This document shows positions 34,214 to 42,864 of a stretch of DNA of 64,000 nucleotides, piece after piece. The DNA is taken from positions 475,558 through 539,557 of the forward strand of contig NZ_JANLCJ010000004.1 of NCBI RefSeq assembly GCF_024979295.1. Direction: 5' to 3'. The stretch's first letter is position 1; every line of letters starts with the position of its first letter. The notes beneath the pieces were generated by a model. That model was not told where the DNA came from, did no database searches, and saw only the letters and a list, made by a program, of their open reading frames with translations. Source of the DNA: Herbiconiux daphne (lineage in GTDB: Bacteria > Actinomycetota > Actinomycetes > Actinomycetales > Microbacteriaceae). The position numbers and the translations under genes were made by a program.

Positions 34214-35992
34214 TCAGACGTGCGCGTAGATGGGCGAGCGCACCTCGCGCGTGATGCGGGCGTCGACGACGAACGGGCCGCGCGAGCGGTCCCACCCGGC
34301 CAGCGCGGGCTCGAGCTGCTCGACCGCGGTGACGACCGCACCCTGCGCGCCGAACCCGCGGGCGAGCGCCGCGAAATCGGCGTAGCCGAAGATCGCCTGG
34401 TCGAGGGGCACGCCCCAGTCCTGCATGTGCACGAGCTCACTGCCGGCGGCCCCGTCGTTCATGCACACCACGAGCAGGGGCGCCCGTTCGCGCACGGCCG
34501 TCTCGAGGTCGCCGAGGGTGAGGTAGAGACCGCAGTCGCCGATGAAGAGAACGGATGCCGTGGCCGGGTCGGCGACGGCACTCGCGAAGCTCGCACCGAG
34601 AGCGCTGCCCACCGCGCCGAAGTCGGGCATCCACACAAGCGACCTCGGCGCACGGTGGGTCAGGTAGAGCATCGGGAACGCCCCGAAGTGGCCGTTGTCG
34701 ACGAACACGCGGCGGTCTCGCGGCAGCAGCCGCTCGAACTCGAGGCTCAGCAGGCGGGGGTCGACGAGACCGTCGCCCGAGCGGTCGTCGCGCGGGTCGA
34801 CCGTCTCGGCCGGAAGGCGTTCCTGCATCTTCGGCATCCGGCCGCGGGCGCGCAACTCCGCGACGATGGCGGCCGTGCCGGCACAGGCATCCGCCTCCAC
34901 CACGACCGTGCGCCCGGCGGTGAGCAGTGCGCCTGAACTCCGGTCGACCGGAGCGCGGCGCACCACGTCGGCGGCCCCGATCGCCGGCAGCTCGGAGCGC
35001 GGGTCGAGATCGATGCGCACGATGGTGCGGCCGCGCGTGAACTCGCCCTTGCGGGTCTGGAAGGTGTTGAGCGACGCCCCGATCACCACGAGGCAGTCGG
35101 CCTGTTCGACCAGGGCCTCGGTGGCGCCGATCGAGAATCCGCCGAACTGGCCCACCACCGCCGGGTGGTCGCCCAGCGCGCCCGAGGCCGGCACGGTGGT
35201 GGCCACGCGCGCGCCGAGGAGCTCGGCGAGTTGGAGCACGTCGGCAGCCGCGCCCGCCTCGATGACACCGCGCCCGGCCACGACGAGCGGATGCGCAGCC
35301 GCCTCGATGGCGTCGGCCGCCGCGACGATCTGCTGCGGGTCGGGCGCAGGCGCCGCTGCAGCAGCAGGCGCACCCGCACCGGCAGGCGCAGGCGCAGCCG
35401 CAGCAGTCGCAGCCGCGGCCGCCGGCCCGGCCTCTCCGGAACCGCCGGCCGGGAGCTCGAGCGATGCCGCCGTCACTTTGTCGAGACCCGCGGGCATCAC
35501 GAACGCGATGGCACGCCGCTCGCCCCGGGCCCGCCGGATCGCCTCGAGCAGGCGGGAGCCGGCATCCGCCCCCTCGGCGCGCACGGTGAGGATTCCGAGC
35601 GGGTCGAGCAGCGCCTCGGGGGCGAGCGCCTGCATGCCCCCGGCGAAGGGGAAGCGGCCGGGATCGAGGTTCGAGGAATCGCTCACGAGCAGCACGAGGG
35701 GCGAGCGGCCGCGGTCGGCGGTGAGCATGGCGGTGATGGTGTTGGTGAAGCCGGGGCCCTGCGTGACCGTCGCCCAGCCGAGGCGTCCGGTGCTGCGGGC
35801 ATAGCCGTCCGCCGCCCCGACGGCTCCGTTCTCGTGCCGCAGGTGGTGGATCGACACCCCGTGCTCCACGTCGAGGTGGTGCACGAGCCACAGGTTGCCC
35901 GCGCCCATCAGGGTGAACAGGTGGTCGCATCCCTCGGCCGCCATGATCGCGGCGAGCTGCTGGGCGACGGTCTGCGCAGGCCCGTCGCTCAT
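34214..35992 (-). CDS. Thiamine diphosphate-dependent enzyme (acetolactate synthase/decarboxylase-like)
   Basis: 592-aa protein with the three ThDP-enzyme domains. The catalytic glutamate is E54 in HLRHENGAVGAADGYAR. The ThDP/Mg2+ motif near 483-510 reads IGDCGLYLTLGDLETAV and ends VVCMNDGAAG (GDC in place of GDG, asparagine kept). Between the PYR and central domains, about residues 187-217, lies a long Ala/Pro linker (AAAAPAPAGAGAPAAAAAPA) that is unusual for the family. ATG overlaps the stop of the ABC ATPase gene (ATGA), so the enzyme is made with the importer. A 2-oxo-acid decarboxylase or carboligase acting on the imported compound is likely. Confidence 0.88.
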   Translation of the reverse strand: MSDGPAQTVAQQLAAIMAAEGCDHLFTLMGAGNLWLVHHLDVEHGVSIHHLRHENGAVGAADGYARSTGRLGWATVTQGPGFTNTITAMLTADRGRSPLVLLVSDSSNLDPGRFPFAGGMQALAPEALLDPLGILTVRAEGADAGSRLLEAIRRARGERRAIAFVMPAGLDKVTAASLELPAGGSGEAGPAAAAATAAAAPAPAGAGAPAAAAAPAPDPQQIVAAADAIEAAAHPLVVAGRGVIEAGAAADVLQLAELLGARVATTVPASGALGDHPAVVGQFGGFSIGATEALVEQADCLVVIGASLNTFQTRKGEFTRGRTIVRIDLDPRSELPAIGAADVVRRAPVDRSSGALLTAGRTVVVEADACAGTAAIVAELRARGRMPKMQERLPAETVDPRDDRSGDGLVDPRLLSLEFERLLPRDRRVFVDNGHFGAFPMLYLTHRAPRSLVWMPDFGAVGSALGASFASAVADPATASVLFIGDCGLYLTLGDLETAVRERAPLLVVCMNDGAAGSELVHMQDWGVPLDQAIFGYADFAALARGFGAQGAVVTAVEQLEPALAGWDRSRGPFVVDARITREVRSPIYAHV

Positions 35993-36792
35993 GCGGCGTG
36001 CGGCGCGTGCGGCATGACCAGGTCGAGCAGGTGCCGGCGCAGGTCGAGGAACTCGTCGCTCGCGCGGGTGGCGACCTGCTCGCGCTCGCGGCCGAGCGGC
36101 ACGTCGACCACTTCGCGCACGCGGCTCGGCGAGCCCGAGAGCACGACGATGCGGTCGGAGAGGTAGATCGCCTCGTCGATGTCGTGGGTCACGAGCACGA
36201 CGGTGATGCCGAGTTCGCGCCGCACCGTGAGGATGAGGTCTTCGAGGTCGAACCGGGTCTGCGCGTCGACCGAGGCGAAGGGCTCGTCCATCAGCAGCAG
36301 GTCGGGCTTGTACGACAGGGCGCGGGCGATCGCGACGCGCTGCTGCATTCCGCCCGAGAGCTCCCACGGGTACTGCTTCTCGACGTGCCCGAGCCCGACC
36401 TTGGCGAGCACCTCGCTCACACGCTCGGCGCGCTGCGCCTTCGGCATGCCGCGGGCGGCGAGCGGCAGCCCGACGTTCTTGGCGTTGGTGAACCACGGGT
36501 AGAGCGAACGCCCGTAGTCCTGGAACACCAGCCCGAGCTGGTCGGGCACCGCGGTCAGCGGCGTGCCCTCGAAGGCGAGGGTGCCGGAGCTCGCCTTCGC
36601 GAGGCCCGAGATGCAGCGCAGCAGCGTCGTCTTTCCGGCGCCCGAGGGGCCGACGATGCAGACGAACTCGCCTTTCGACACCGTGAAGCTCACGTCGTCG
36701 ATGGCCGTCTTGGCCTGCGGTTTGCCCTCGTTGTAGATCTTGCGAAGGTGCTCGACGGTGAGCACTTCAGACGTGGCCGTGGCGTTGGACAT
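35989..36792 (-). CDS. ABC importer ATPase (nitrate/sulfonate/taurine family)
   Basis: 267-aa cytosolic ATPase. Walker A GPSGAGKTTLL (about 46-56), Q-loop FQDYGRSLYPW, signature LSGGMQQRVAIARAL, Walker B LLLMDEPFASVD and H-loop VTHDIDEA are all intact. It powers the two permeases encoded upstream. The ATG at 36792 has GGAG 9 nt before it. An alternative GTG at 36963 is in frame, overlaps the permease stop as GTGA, and would add 57 residues containing eight LEPLP pentapeptides from the minisatellite. Which start is used decides whether the protein has a variable-length tail. Confidence 0.93.
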   Translation of the reverse strand: MSNATATSEVLTVEHLRKIYNEGKPQAKTAIDDVSFTVSKGEFVCIVGPSGAGKTTLLRCISGLAKASSGTLAFEGTPLTAVPDQLGLVFQDYGRSLYPWFTNAKNVGLPLAARGMPKAQRAERVSEVLAKVGLGHVEKQYPWELSGGMQQRVAIARALSYKPDLLLMDEPFASVDAQTRFDLEDLILTVRRELGITVVLVTHDIDEAIYLSDRIVVLSGSPSRVREVVDVPLGREREQVATRASDEFLDLRRHLLDLVMPHAPHAA

Positions 36793-36815
36793 GGCGTGTT
36801 CTCCGGTCTTCTGGG

Positions 36816-36942
36816 GTTCGAGCGGGAGGGGTTCGAGCGGGAGGGGTTCGAGCGGGAGGGGTTCGAGCGGGAGGGGTTCGAGCGGGAGGGGTTCGAGCGG
36901 GAGGGGTTCGAGCGGGAGGGGTTCGAGCGGGAGGGGTTCGAG
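36816..36942. repeat. 15-bp minisatellite, about 8 perfect copies
   Basis: GTTCGAGCGGGAGGG recurs at 36816, 36831, 36846, 36861, 36876, 36891, 36906 and 36921 without mismatch. A ninth partial copy at 36936 diverges after GTTCGAG. On the minus strand the unit reads as LEPLP in the frame of the downstream ATPase gene. The 15-bp period keeps the frame when copy number changes. Confidence 0.95.
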
Positions 36943-36959
36943 CTGATCGGGCGCGGTGC

Positions 36960-37832
36960 TCACGAGTTGCCGAGCGCGCGGGAGCGGTAGTACCAGCGCA
37001 GCACGATCCGCTCCACGAGCACGAAGACGTAGTTGGCCACGGTGCCGATGATGGCGAGCGTCAGGATGCCGGTCCACATCGTCGTCACGGCGAACACCGT
37101 CTGCGCCTGCAGGATGAAGTAGCCGATGCCCTGCTTCGCGGCCACCATCTCGGTGACCACCATGAGGATGATCGAGGTCTGCAGGCTGGCGCGCAGACCG
37201 GCGGCGATCTGCGGGCCGGCGCCCGGCAGCACCAGCGAGAACAGGATGCGCACGGGGCTCAGCTTCATGGCGCGCGCGGTGTCGAACTTCACCTGGTCGA
37301 TGCCCCGCATGCCGTCGAGCGTGTTGAGCAGGGTGGGCCAGATGGCGCCGAACGAGATGAGCGCGATCTGCCGCAGCTCGCCGATGCCGAACAGGGCGAT
37401 CATGGCGGGCAGGAGCGCCGGGGCCGGCAGCACGTAGAGGAAGTAGATGATGGGGTTCGACACCCGGCGCACCGGCGGGAAGCGCCACAGCAGGGTTCCG
37501 AACACCACGCCGATCAGCGCGCCGCCGGCATAGCCGAGCAGCAGGTTGCGCAGGCTCGAACTGAGCTGGAACTTGGCGTCGCCGATCACCCACTGGTTCC
37601 ACCACTCCTCGAGGATGCGGCTGAGCGGCGGGAAGAACGGCGACGTGCTCGAGGCCGACAGGAACCACCAGGCGGCGAGCAGCACGATCGGCAGCCAGAC
37701 GGCGATGAGCACGTTGCGCACCACCGTGCCGCGGCTGCGGCCGCGAGGGGTGACGAGCAGGTCGGTGGTCTCGCCGATCGAGGGTCCGTCGGCCCGCTCG
37801 GGCACGACCTCGGGCAGGATGGTCTGGCTCAT
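36960..37832 (-). CDS. ABC importer permease (second)
   Basis: 290-aa inner-membrane permease of the SsuC/TauC type with about six transmembrane helices. The first is LIAVWLPIVLLAAWWFLSAS (about 42-61). The EAA-like ATPase-contact loop is at AMKLSPVRILFSLVLPGAGP (about 186-205). The ATG at 37832 overlaps the stop of the first permease gene by 4 nt. Two different permeases imply a heterodimeric channel. Its stop overlaps the possible GTG start of the ATPase. Confidence 0.93.
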   Translation of the reverse strand: MSQTILPEVVPERADGPSIGETTDLLVTPRGRSRGTVVRNVLIAVWLPIVLLAAWWFLSASSTSPFFPPLSRILEEWWNQWVIGDAKFQLSSSLRNLLLGYAGGALIGVVFGTLLWRFPPVRRVSNPIIYFLYVLPAPALLPAMIALFGIGELRQIALISFGAIWPTLLNTLDGMRGIDQVKFDTARAMKLSPVRILFSLVLPGAGPQIAAGLRASLQTSIILMVVTEMVAAKQGIGYFILQAQTVFAVTTMWTGILTLAIIGTVANYVFVLVERIVLRWYYRSRALGNS

Positions 37833-38641
37833 CGGAGGGCCCCTTCGGCGTTGGAGCGGATGTTCCGCTGCGATTCGTGCCAGTGCATGACGTTGCGCTC
37901 GAGCAGGAAGAACGCTCCCGTGAGCACGATGCCGAGAAGACCCGCGGTGAGGATGTAGGCGTACATCACGGGGTAGGCCGACGACCCGCCGTTCTGCGCC
38001 TGCAGGATGTTGCGGCCGATGCCGGCGGCACCACCCACCAGCTCGGAGACCACCGCGAGGATGAGCGCCGACGCGGACGCGATGCGCAGCCCGGTCGCGA
38101 TGTAGGGCGAGGCGCTCGGGATGGTGATGGTGACGAAGCGGCGCAACCCGCCCACGCCGAGGGCCTTGGCCGTGTCGAGCACGATCGGGTCCATCGACCG
38201 CACCCCGTAGATCACCTGGATGACGAGCGGCCAGAACACGCCGAACGTGATGAGGAAAACCTTCATCGGCAGGGTCGAGCCGAGCACCAGGATGACCAGC
38301 GGGAGGATGGCGATGGCCGGGATCGCCTTGAAGATCTCGATCACGCTCGCCGCACTCCGGAAGGCGAAGTCGTTGAACGCCAGCGCCGACCCGATGGTGA
38401 TCGCCAGTGCGCTGGCGATCACCATCCCCAGGAACCAGGCCTGAAGAGTCGAGCCGATCGACATCCAGTACGCCGGCGTGGCCACGGCCTTGCCGAGCGC
38501 CTGCACGGTGTCGAACATCGTCGGGAACTGGTCGGCACGGAACAGACCGCCCGCGGTCACCAGCTGCCACAGCAGCAGGGCGACCACGACCGCGGCTGCC
38601 GGGGCCAGCCAGCGCACTGACCGACGCGTCGTTGCGTTCAT
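37829..38641 (-). CDS. ABC importer permease (first)
   Basis: 270-aa permease of the same family as its neighbour. About six helices, starting WLAPAAAVVVALLLWQLVT. The conserved cytoplasmic loop is KALGVGGLRRFVTITIPSAS, and GIGRNILQAQN is typical of nitrate/sulfonate/thiamine-precursor importers. It lies 51 nt after the binding-protein gene and is coupled to the second permease. The transported compound is presumably the substrate of the surrounding aromatic-degradation genes. Confidence 0.93.
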   Translation of the reverse strand: MNATTRRSVRWLAPAAAVVVALLLWQLVTAGGLFRADQFPTMFDTVQALGKAVATPAYWMSIGSTLQAWFLGMVIASALAITIGSALAFNDFAFRSAASVIEIFKAIPAIAILPLVILVLGSTLPMKVFLITFGVFWPLVIQVIYGVRSMDPIVLDTAKALGVGGLRRFVTITIPSASPYIATGLRIASASALILAVVSELVGGAAGIGRNILQAQNGGSSAYPVMYAYILTAGLLGIVLTGAFFLLERNVMHWHESQRNIRSNAEGALR

Positions 38642-38692
38642 CGTTCGGAATCCTCTTCGACTCGGGTTTCGGGTGGTGGTGCGGTGGTGGAG

Positions 38693-39706
38693 CTAGTTGT
38701 TCTCTTCCAGCGCTCCGGGCCAGACCAGCTCGTTCACGTCGAGATCCTTGGTCAGGCCGGCATACTTCGACAGCAGCTTCTTGGCCGTCTCGAAGCCCTC
38801 GACGTTCACGTAGGGGTTCGAGCCGGTGTTCCACTTGGCAGCCTTGGCGGCCTCCTCGGTCAGACCGAGGTTGGTGACCAGGGTCTCCTTGGCCTTGTCG
38901 ATGTTCGCCGTCGCGTACTCCTGCGACTCCACCATCGCGTCGGCGAAGGCCTTCACGGTGTCGGGGTTGGCGTCGATGTAGTTCTGGCTGGTGGTGTAGA
39001 GACCGACGGCCATGTCGGGGAAGGTCTCGACGTTCGGCTTGCCGATGATGGTCGCTCCAGCCGCCTCGGCCTCGGCGATGAACGGCGCCTGCACGACGGC
39101 GGCGTCGATGTCACCCGCGGCGAGCGCGGCCGGCATCTGGCCGAAGGGCAGCTGCACGAGGTTGATCGACGTGGTGTCGACGCCCTCTTTGGCGGCCATG
39201 TCCCAGGCGGCGAGCGTGTTGAGCGACGAGAGGCCGATCACGCCGAGCGTCTTGCCCCCGAGGTCGCCCGCCGAGGCGATGCCCGAGTCGGGGCCGGCGA
39301 CGAGCGCGTTGCCCTCATCCGGCTCCTCCTCGGCCTTCTGCTGCCCCTCGACGGTGGCGACGGCGCGGATCGGGATGTCGTTGGCGTTCGCGTTGATGAC
39401 GTGCACCACGGTGGCGAACCCGAAGTCGTATTGACCGCTCGCCACCCCGGAGATGATCGCCGCGACATCCGTCTGTGGCACGAGCTCGACCTCGAGCCCG
39501 TGCTTCGCGAAGATGCCGTCCTGAATGCCGAGGTAGATCGGCGCCGTCTGCGACGACGGGTTCGTGGCGACCGTGATCTTGGTGGTCTCGCCCCCGCCGG
39601 CGGCAGCGCCGTCGGTGCTCGTCGCGTCGGAGCTGCCTGCGCAGCCCGCGAGAAGCGCCGTTGCGGCGAGGAGTGCTCCGCCCGCGAGAAGTGCTTTTCT
39701 AGACAT
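38693..39706 (-). CDS. ABC importer substrate-binding lipoprotein (NMT1/SsuA-like)
   Basis: 337 aa. Lipoprotein signal peptide with lipobox LLAGC (Cys at about 22), then a Ser/Thr/Gly-rich linker. The binding fold follows: ITVATNPSSQTAPIYLGIQD, GQYDFGFATVVHVINANAND, and FGQMPAALAAGDIDAAVVQA. This periplasmic-binding type II group binds sulfonates, nitrate, pyrimidine precursors or small aromatic acids. First gene of a five-gene unit with permeases, ATPase and ThDP enzyme. ATG at 39706 with AAAGGA 8-9 nt upstream. The ligand cannot be read from sequence. Confidence 0.93.
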   Translation of the reverse strand: MSRKALLAGGALLAATALLAGCAGSSDATSTDGAAAGGGETTKITVATNPSSQTAPIYLGIQDGIFAKHGLEVELVPQTDVAAIISGVASGQYDFGFATVVHVINANANDIPIRAVATVEGQQKAEEEPDEGNALVAGPDSGIASAGDLGGKTLGVIGLSSLNTLAAWDMAAKEGVDTTSINLVQLPFGQMPAALAAGDIDAAVVQAPFIAEAEAAGATIIGKPNVETFPDMAVGLYTTSQNYIDANPDTVKAFADAMVESQEYATANIDKAKETLVTNLGLTEEAAKAAKWNTGSNPYVNVEGFETAKKLLSKYAGLTKDLDVNELVWPGALEENN

Positions 39707-40017
39707 TCGGGATGTCCTTTCGGTAGATGTGAGTGCTGGAGTCGCTCGCGATCGAGGTCACTGTCAGAACTGCTCCTTCGCAGTGGCGGCGAACGGGATT
39801 CGCCTGTGCTGTGTGCGCCATCCGGGCCGGCGATCTCGGCGTCGAGATCGACCGTGTCCGGGCGGTGCGGTGACTGCGGGGCAGGCCTCGCCCGCCGCGA
39901 CTTTCGTTCAGGCTAATCTCCGTGTGATGCTCCGGAGTGGCCCGAAAGCTCTCACGTGATAACGCTTGAGAGCGGTTCGCGGATGCAAGGGTGACGAGGG
40001 CGGTCGACATGGCCTGC
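39707..40017. promoter_or_regulatory. Control region upstream of the ABC importer unit
   Basis: 311 nt without a gene. GTGATAACGCTT (39957-39968) is, on the minus strand, AAGCGTTATCAC, close to the AGCGCTATCAC site at 32552. Around it, AACGCTT-GAG-AGCGGTT forms an imperfect dyad as expected for a LysR site. The region also contains a palindromic CTCGCGATCGAG core near 39750. Core promoter not assigned. Confidence 0.45.
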
Positions 40018-40851
40018 TCAGTTCCTGGTGACCATGACGCCACCGTCGATGACGAAGACGGCACCGGTGATGTGACGGGCGGCGGGCGAGGCCAGAAGCA
40101 GCGCCAGGCCCTCGATCTCGGCCGGATCGGCGATGCGTTTGGTAGCCGTGGCGCGGGTGAGGGCGTCGATCATGCCGGTGTTGCCCGGATTCCTAGCACC
40201 GATCGCGGTGAGGAACGACCCCGGTGCGATCACGTTCACGTTGATGCCCCGGGGCGCGAGTTCGGCGGCGGCGTTCTGGGCGAACAGGGTCACGGCCGCC
40301 TTCGAGCTGGAATAGGCGTAGCCCACCAGGGGGTCGGGGCCGAGGCCCGCCACCGACGAGGTCACGATGATGCGGCCGTCGCCGTCGTTGACGTGCTCGG
40401 CCGCCGCGCGCACGGTGTTCATCAGGCCGGTGAGGTTGACGTCGAGCACCTCGCTCCAGCGCTGCGGATCGAACTCCGCCAGCCGGCCCACGCCGAAGCG
40501 CTGCCCGAGGCCTGCCGAGATGCCGGCGTTCGCGAATACGATGTCGAGCCCACTGCCCCACGCGGCGGCATCCCGCATCACGGCATCCATCGCGTCGGCG
40601 TCGCGCACGTCGGCACAGGCCGACCGCACGTCGAGGCCCTCGGCCGCCAACTCGGCCCGTGCGGCGTCGAGCGTCTCGGGCACGGCGTCGACGAGCAGCA
40701 CCCGGGCCCCGTTGCGCGCGAGCACGCGGGCCATCGCGAAGCCGAGGCCGCTGGCGGCGCCGGTCACCACCGCTCCGCGGCCGGCGACGGCGAAGAGCAC
40801 GTCGGGTCGTGACGACTCCGGTCTCGTGGTCGTGGTCATCGTGGCCGTCAC
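40018..40851 (-). CDS. Short-chain dehydrogenase/reductase
   Basis: 277-aa SDR. The NAD(P)-binding glycine motif is VTGAASGLGFAMA (about 29-41), NAG is in FANAGISAGLG, and the catalytic Ser/Tyr/Lys lie in IIVTSSVAGLG and YAYSSSKAAV. The product ends GAVFVIDGGVMVTRN. A GTG start at 40851 overlaps the LysR stop (GTGA); an ATG four codons later is possible. The first ~20 residues are a Thr-rich extension before the fold. Co-expressed with LysR and an alpha/beta hydrolase, so it likely acts on an alcohol or ketone of the same pathway. Confidence 0.92.
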   Translation of the reverse strand: MTATMTTTTRPESSRPDVLFAVAGRGAVVTGAASGLGFAMARVLARNGARVLLVDAVPETLDAARAELAAEGLDVRSACADVRDADAMDAVMRDAAAWGSGLDIVFANAGISAGLGQRFGVGRLAEFDPQRWSEVLDVNLTGLMNTVRAAAEHVNDGDGRIIVTSSVAGLGPDPLVGYAYSSSKAAVTLFAQNAAAELAPRGINVNVIAPGSFLTAIGARNPGNTGMIDALTRATATKRIADPAEIEGLALLLASPAARHITGAVFVIDGGVMVTRN

Positions 40852-41732
40852 CGTCCGTTCCAGGGTCGCATGTCGAGAAAGTTCGTGAGCACCGCAGGCT
40901 TGGCGCGGTTGTTCCAGATCAGCCCGATGCTCAGTCGCGGCGCGATGTCGGCGATGGGCCGGTAGGCCACGCCCTGCTGGGGAGCGAGCTTCGCCGACGA
41001 CGGAGCGAACCCGACGCCGAGGCCACCGGCCACGAGGCCGAGGGCCACCCAGGTCGAGTTCACCTCGTGTGCCACCCGCGGGCTGAACCCGGCCTCGTTG
41101 CAGACCGAGATGTAGTAGTCGTGCAGGGCCGGCTCGACCCGGCGGTCGATCAGGATGATGTCTTCGTCGGCGATGTCACGCAGGTCGATCTCGTCTTTCT
41201 CGGTCAGCGGATGCCCTTCGGGAATCGCCAGCGAGACGTCCTGCTGCGACACGGGCTCGAAGGCGAGGTCGTCGCGCAGCTCGACGGGCAGTCGCGTGAA
41301 CGCGCAGTGCACCGTGCGGCTCGCGGTCTGGTCGAGAGCCTGCCGACTGGTGAGTTCTGCGAGTCGGATGCGCACGTCGGGGTATTCCTTGCGATAGCGA
41401 CGAAGCGCCCGGGGCAGCAGGTCGGCGAGCGCCGGCTGGATGAAGCCGATGTTGAGATGCCCCACCTGACCACGACTCACCGCCATCGCCCGGGCCTTGG
41501 CGCCGTCGGCCTGGGCGAGCACCGCGATCGCCTCTTCGAGGAAGGTCTTGCCTGCCTCGGTGAGGGTGACGTGCCGGCGGTCGCGTTCGAGCAGCATCAG
41601 GCCCAGTTCGTTCTCGAGCGAGCTGATCTGCTTGCTGAGTGCCGGTTGCACGATGTGCAGGTTCTCGGCGGCTTTGCGGAAGTGCAGCTCTTCGGCCACG
41701 GCCACGAAGTAGCGCAGGTGCCTCAGTTCCAT
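40848..41732 (-). CDS. LysR-type transcriptional regulator of the aromatic cluster
   Basis: 294 aa. N-terminal winged helix: MELRHLRYFVAVAEELHFRK, then AAENLHIVQPALSKQISSLE. This start is typical of BenM/CatM-like LysR proteins that sense aromatic acids. The effector domain spans about 90-290. It sits within the cluster between a hydrolase (overlap 10 nt) and an SDR gene (overlap 4 nt). It probably activates the four transcription units in response to a substrate or intermediate. The AGCG(N)TATCAC/AAGCGATCAC sequences in their control regions are candidate binding sites (inference). Confidence 0.93.
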   Translation of the reverse strand: MELRHLRYFVAVAEELHFRKAAENLHIVQPALSKQISSLENELGLMLLERDRRHVTLTEAGKTFLEEAIAVLAQADGAKARAMAVSRGQVGHLNIGFIQPALADLLPRALRRYRKEYPDVRIRLAELTSRQALDQTASRTVHCAFTRLPVELRDDLAFEPVSQQDVSLAIPEGHPLTEKDEIDLRDIADEDIILIDRRVEPALHDYYISVCNEAGFSPRVAHEVNSTWVALGLVAGGLGVGFAPSSAKLAPQQGVAYRPIADIAPRLSIGLIWNNRAKPAVLTNFLDMRPWNGR

Positions 41733-42526
41733 GGTGCCCCCGTTCCGCTCGAGGTGAGCAAGCCCGTCGCCTCGAGGAACTCCTGCGGGCGCTCGACGTG
41801 CGGCAGGTGGCCGGCGCGCGGGATGACGGTGACCCGCGCCTCGGGGAACACGTGCCGCCAGGCGCTGAGGTAGCTGACGGGCACCACGCCGTCGTTCTCG
41901 CCCCAGACGAGGTGCACCGGAACGGGGTGCTCGGCCGCCCACCGGGTGGCTCGGGCGGCGAGGGAGGGGTCGTGCATGTAGGGGTCGCCCGCGATGCGCC
42001 TCGCGGTGGCCCGGTTGCGGGCGAGCAGGGCGGCGACGGTGGGCTCCCGCGGGTTGGCCCGCGCCGCGGCCCGGCGATCCTCGTCGAAGACCGTGGCCTC
42101 GAGCGCCGATACGGGATCGAGTTCGAACACGTTCGGGGCCGTGCCGTCGCCCGCGAGGCCGGCCGGGTCGATCAGGATGAGCTGTTCCACCCGTTCCGGC
42201 ACGAGCAGGGCCAGCTCGACCGCGGTCCAGCCGCCCAGCGAACAACCGATGAGCGTCAGGCGATCGATGCCCAGCGCATCCAGGGCCTGGCGGTGCACGG
42301 CGGCGAGATCGCCGACGCTCTCGACCGCGAAGTCGTCGCTCTCGAGGAACCCCGGATGGTCGGGCCGGATGACGCGGAACCGCTCGGCCAGGTCGCCGAG
42401 AACGGGAAGGAAGGCGCCGTTGTCGCCCACGCCGTGCAGGTAGACCAGGGGTGGGCCGTCGCCGGCCGTGATCGTGCGCAACTGCCCGCCGTGCAGGGTC
42501 AGCCGTTCGATGCGTTCGTCGGTCAC
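41723..42526 (-). CDS. Alpha/beta hydrolase (MhpC/meta-cleavage-hydrolase-like)
   Basis: 267 aa. Oxyanion segment PLVYLHGVGDNGAFLP. The nucleophile is in LTLIGCSLGGWTAVELALLV (GxSxG), the acid in VHLVWGENDGVVP and the histidine in RAGHLPHVERPQEF. The overall pattern is that of C-C bond hydrolases and aromatic ester hydrolases. GTG at 42526 is preferred because AAGGAG lies 5 nt upstream; another GTG five codons earlier is less likely. First gene of a unit with LysR and SDR. The divergent unit begins with a FAH-family gene 338 nt away. Confidence 0.9.
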   Translation of the reverse strand: MTDERIERLTLHGGQLRTITAGDGPPLVYLHGVGDNGAFLPVLGDLAERFRVIRPDHPGFLESDDFAVESVGDLAAVHRQALDALGIDRLTLIGCSLGGWTAVELALLVPERVEQLILIDPAGLAGDGTAPNVFELDPVSALEATVFDEDRRAAARANPREPTVAALLARNRATARRIAGDPYMHDPSLAARATRWAAEHPVPVHLVWGENDGVVPVSYLSAWRHVFPEARVTVIPRAGHLPHVERPQEFLEATGLLTSSGTGAPWN

Positions 42527-42864
42527 AGTGCTCCTTTGCACGATCGCGCGGCGTTGCGCGATCGGACTCGGTGATCACTGTAAGTGTTCGGTGGCGCTCA
42601 ACCTAATACCGGAATGCATCATTGTGATCACTTCGAGGAATCAGTGGCGTCGGCCCTCTCAGCGACTCGGGCGGCGACTTGTGCAGGGCCTCGAGCGTGG
42701 CTTCGAGCGGGCGGCAAGCGATCACCCGAAGTGCTCACAGGATCACAAATGGCGCTTGGAGATGATCGATCGGCGCGAAGTAGCGTGAGGCCGTACCGCA
42801 CCGACGTCGTCGTCATCGGCCGATCCCGGCCCTGCCGTCGGCATGACGACAATGGGAGTCGCCC
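42527..42864. promoter_or_regulatory. Divergent operator region with repeated GATCAC and a hairpin
   Basis: 338 nt without a gene. A perfect inverted repeat CGATCGCGC-GGCGTT-GCGCGATCG covers 42541-42564, close to the hydrolase start. GTGATCACT occurs twice (42571 and 42624, 53 bp apart). Further GATCAC occur at 42720 and 42741. AAGCGATCAC at 42716-42725 is identical to 32585-32594. Likely binding sites for the cluster regulator. Confidence 0.5.

Noticed and set aside
36816..36942. CRISPR or origin iterons
   Set aside because: Perfect head-to-tail 15-bp units without spacers, located inside a transporter operon. This is a minisatellite.
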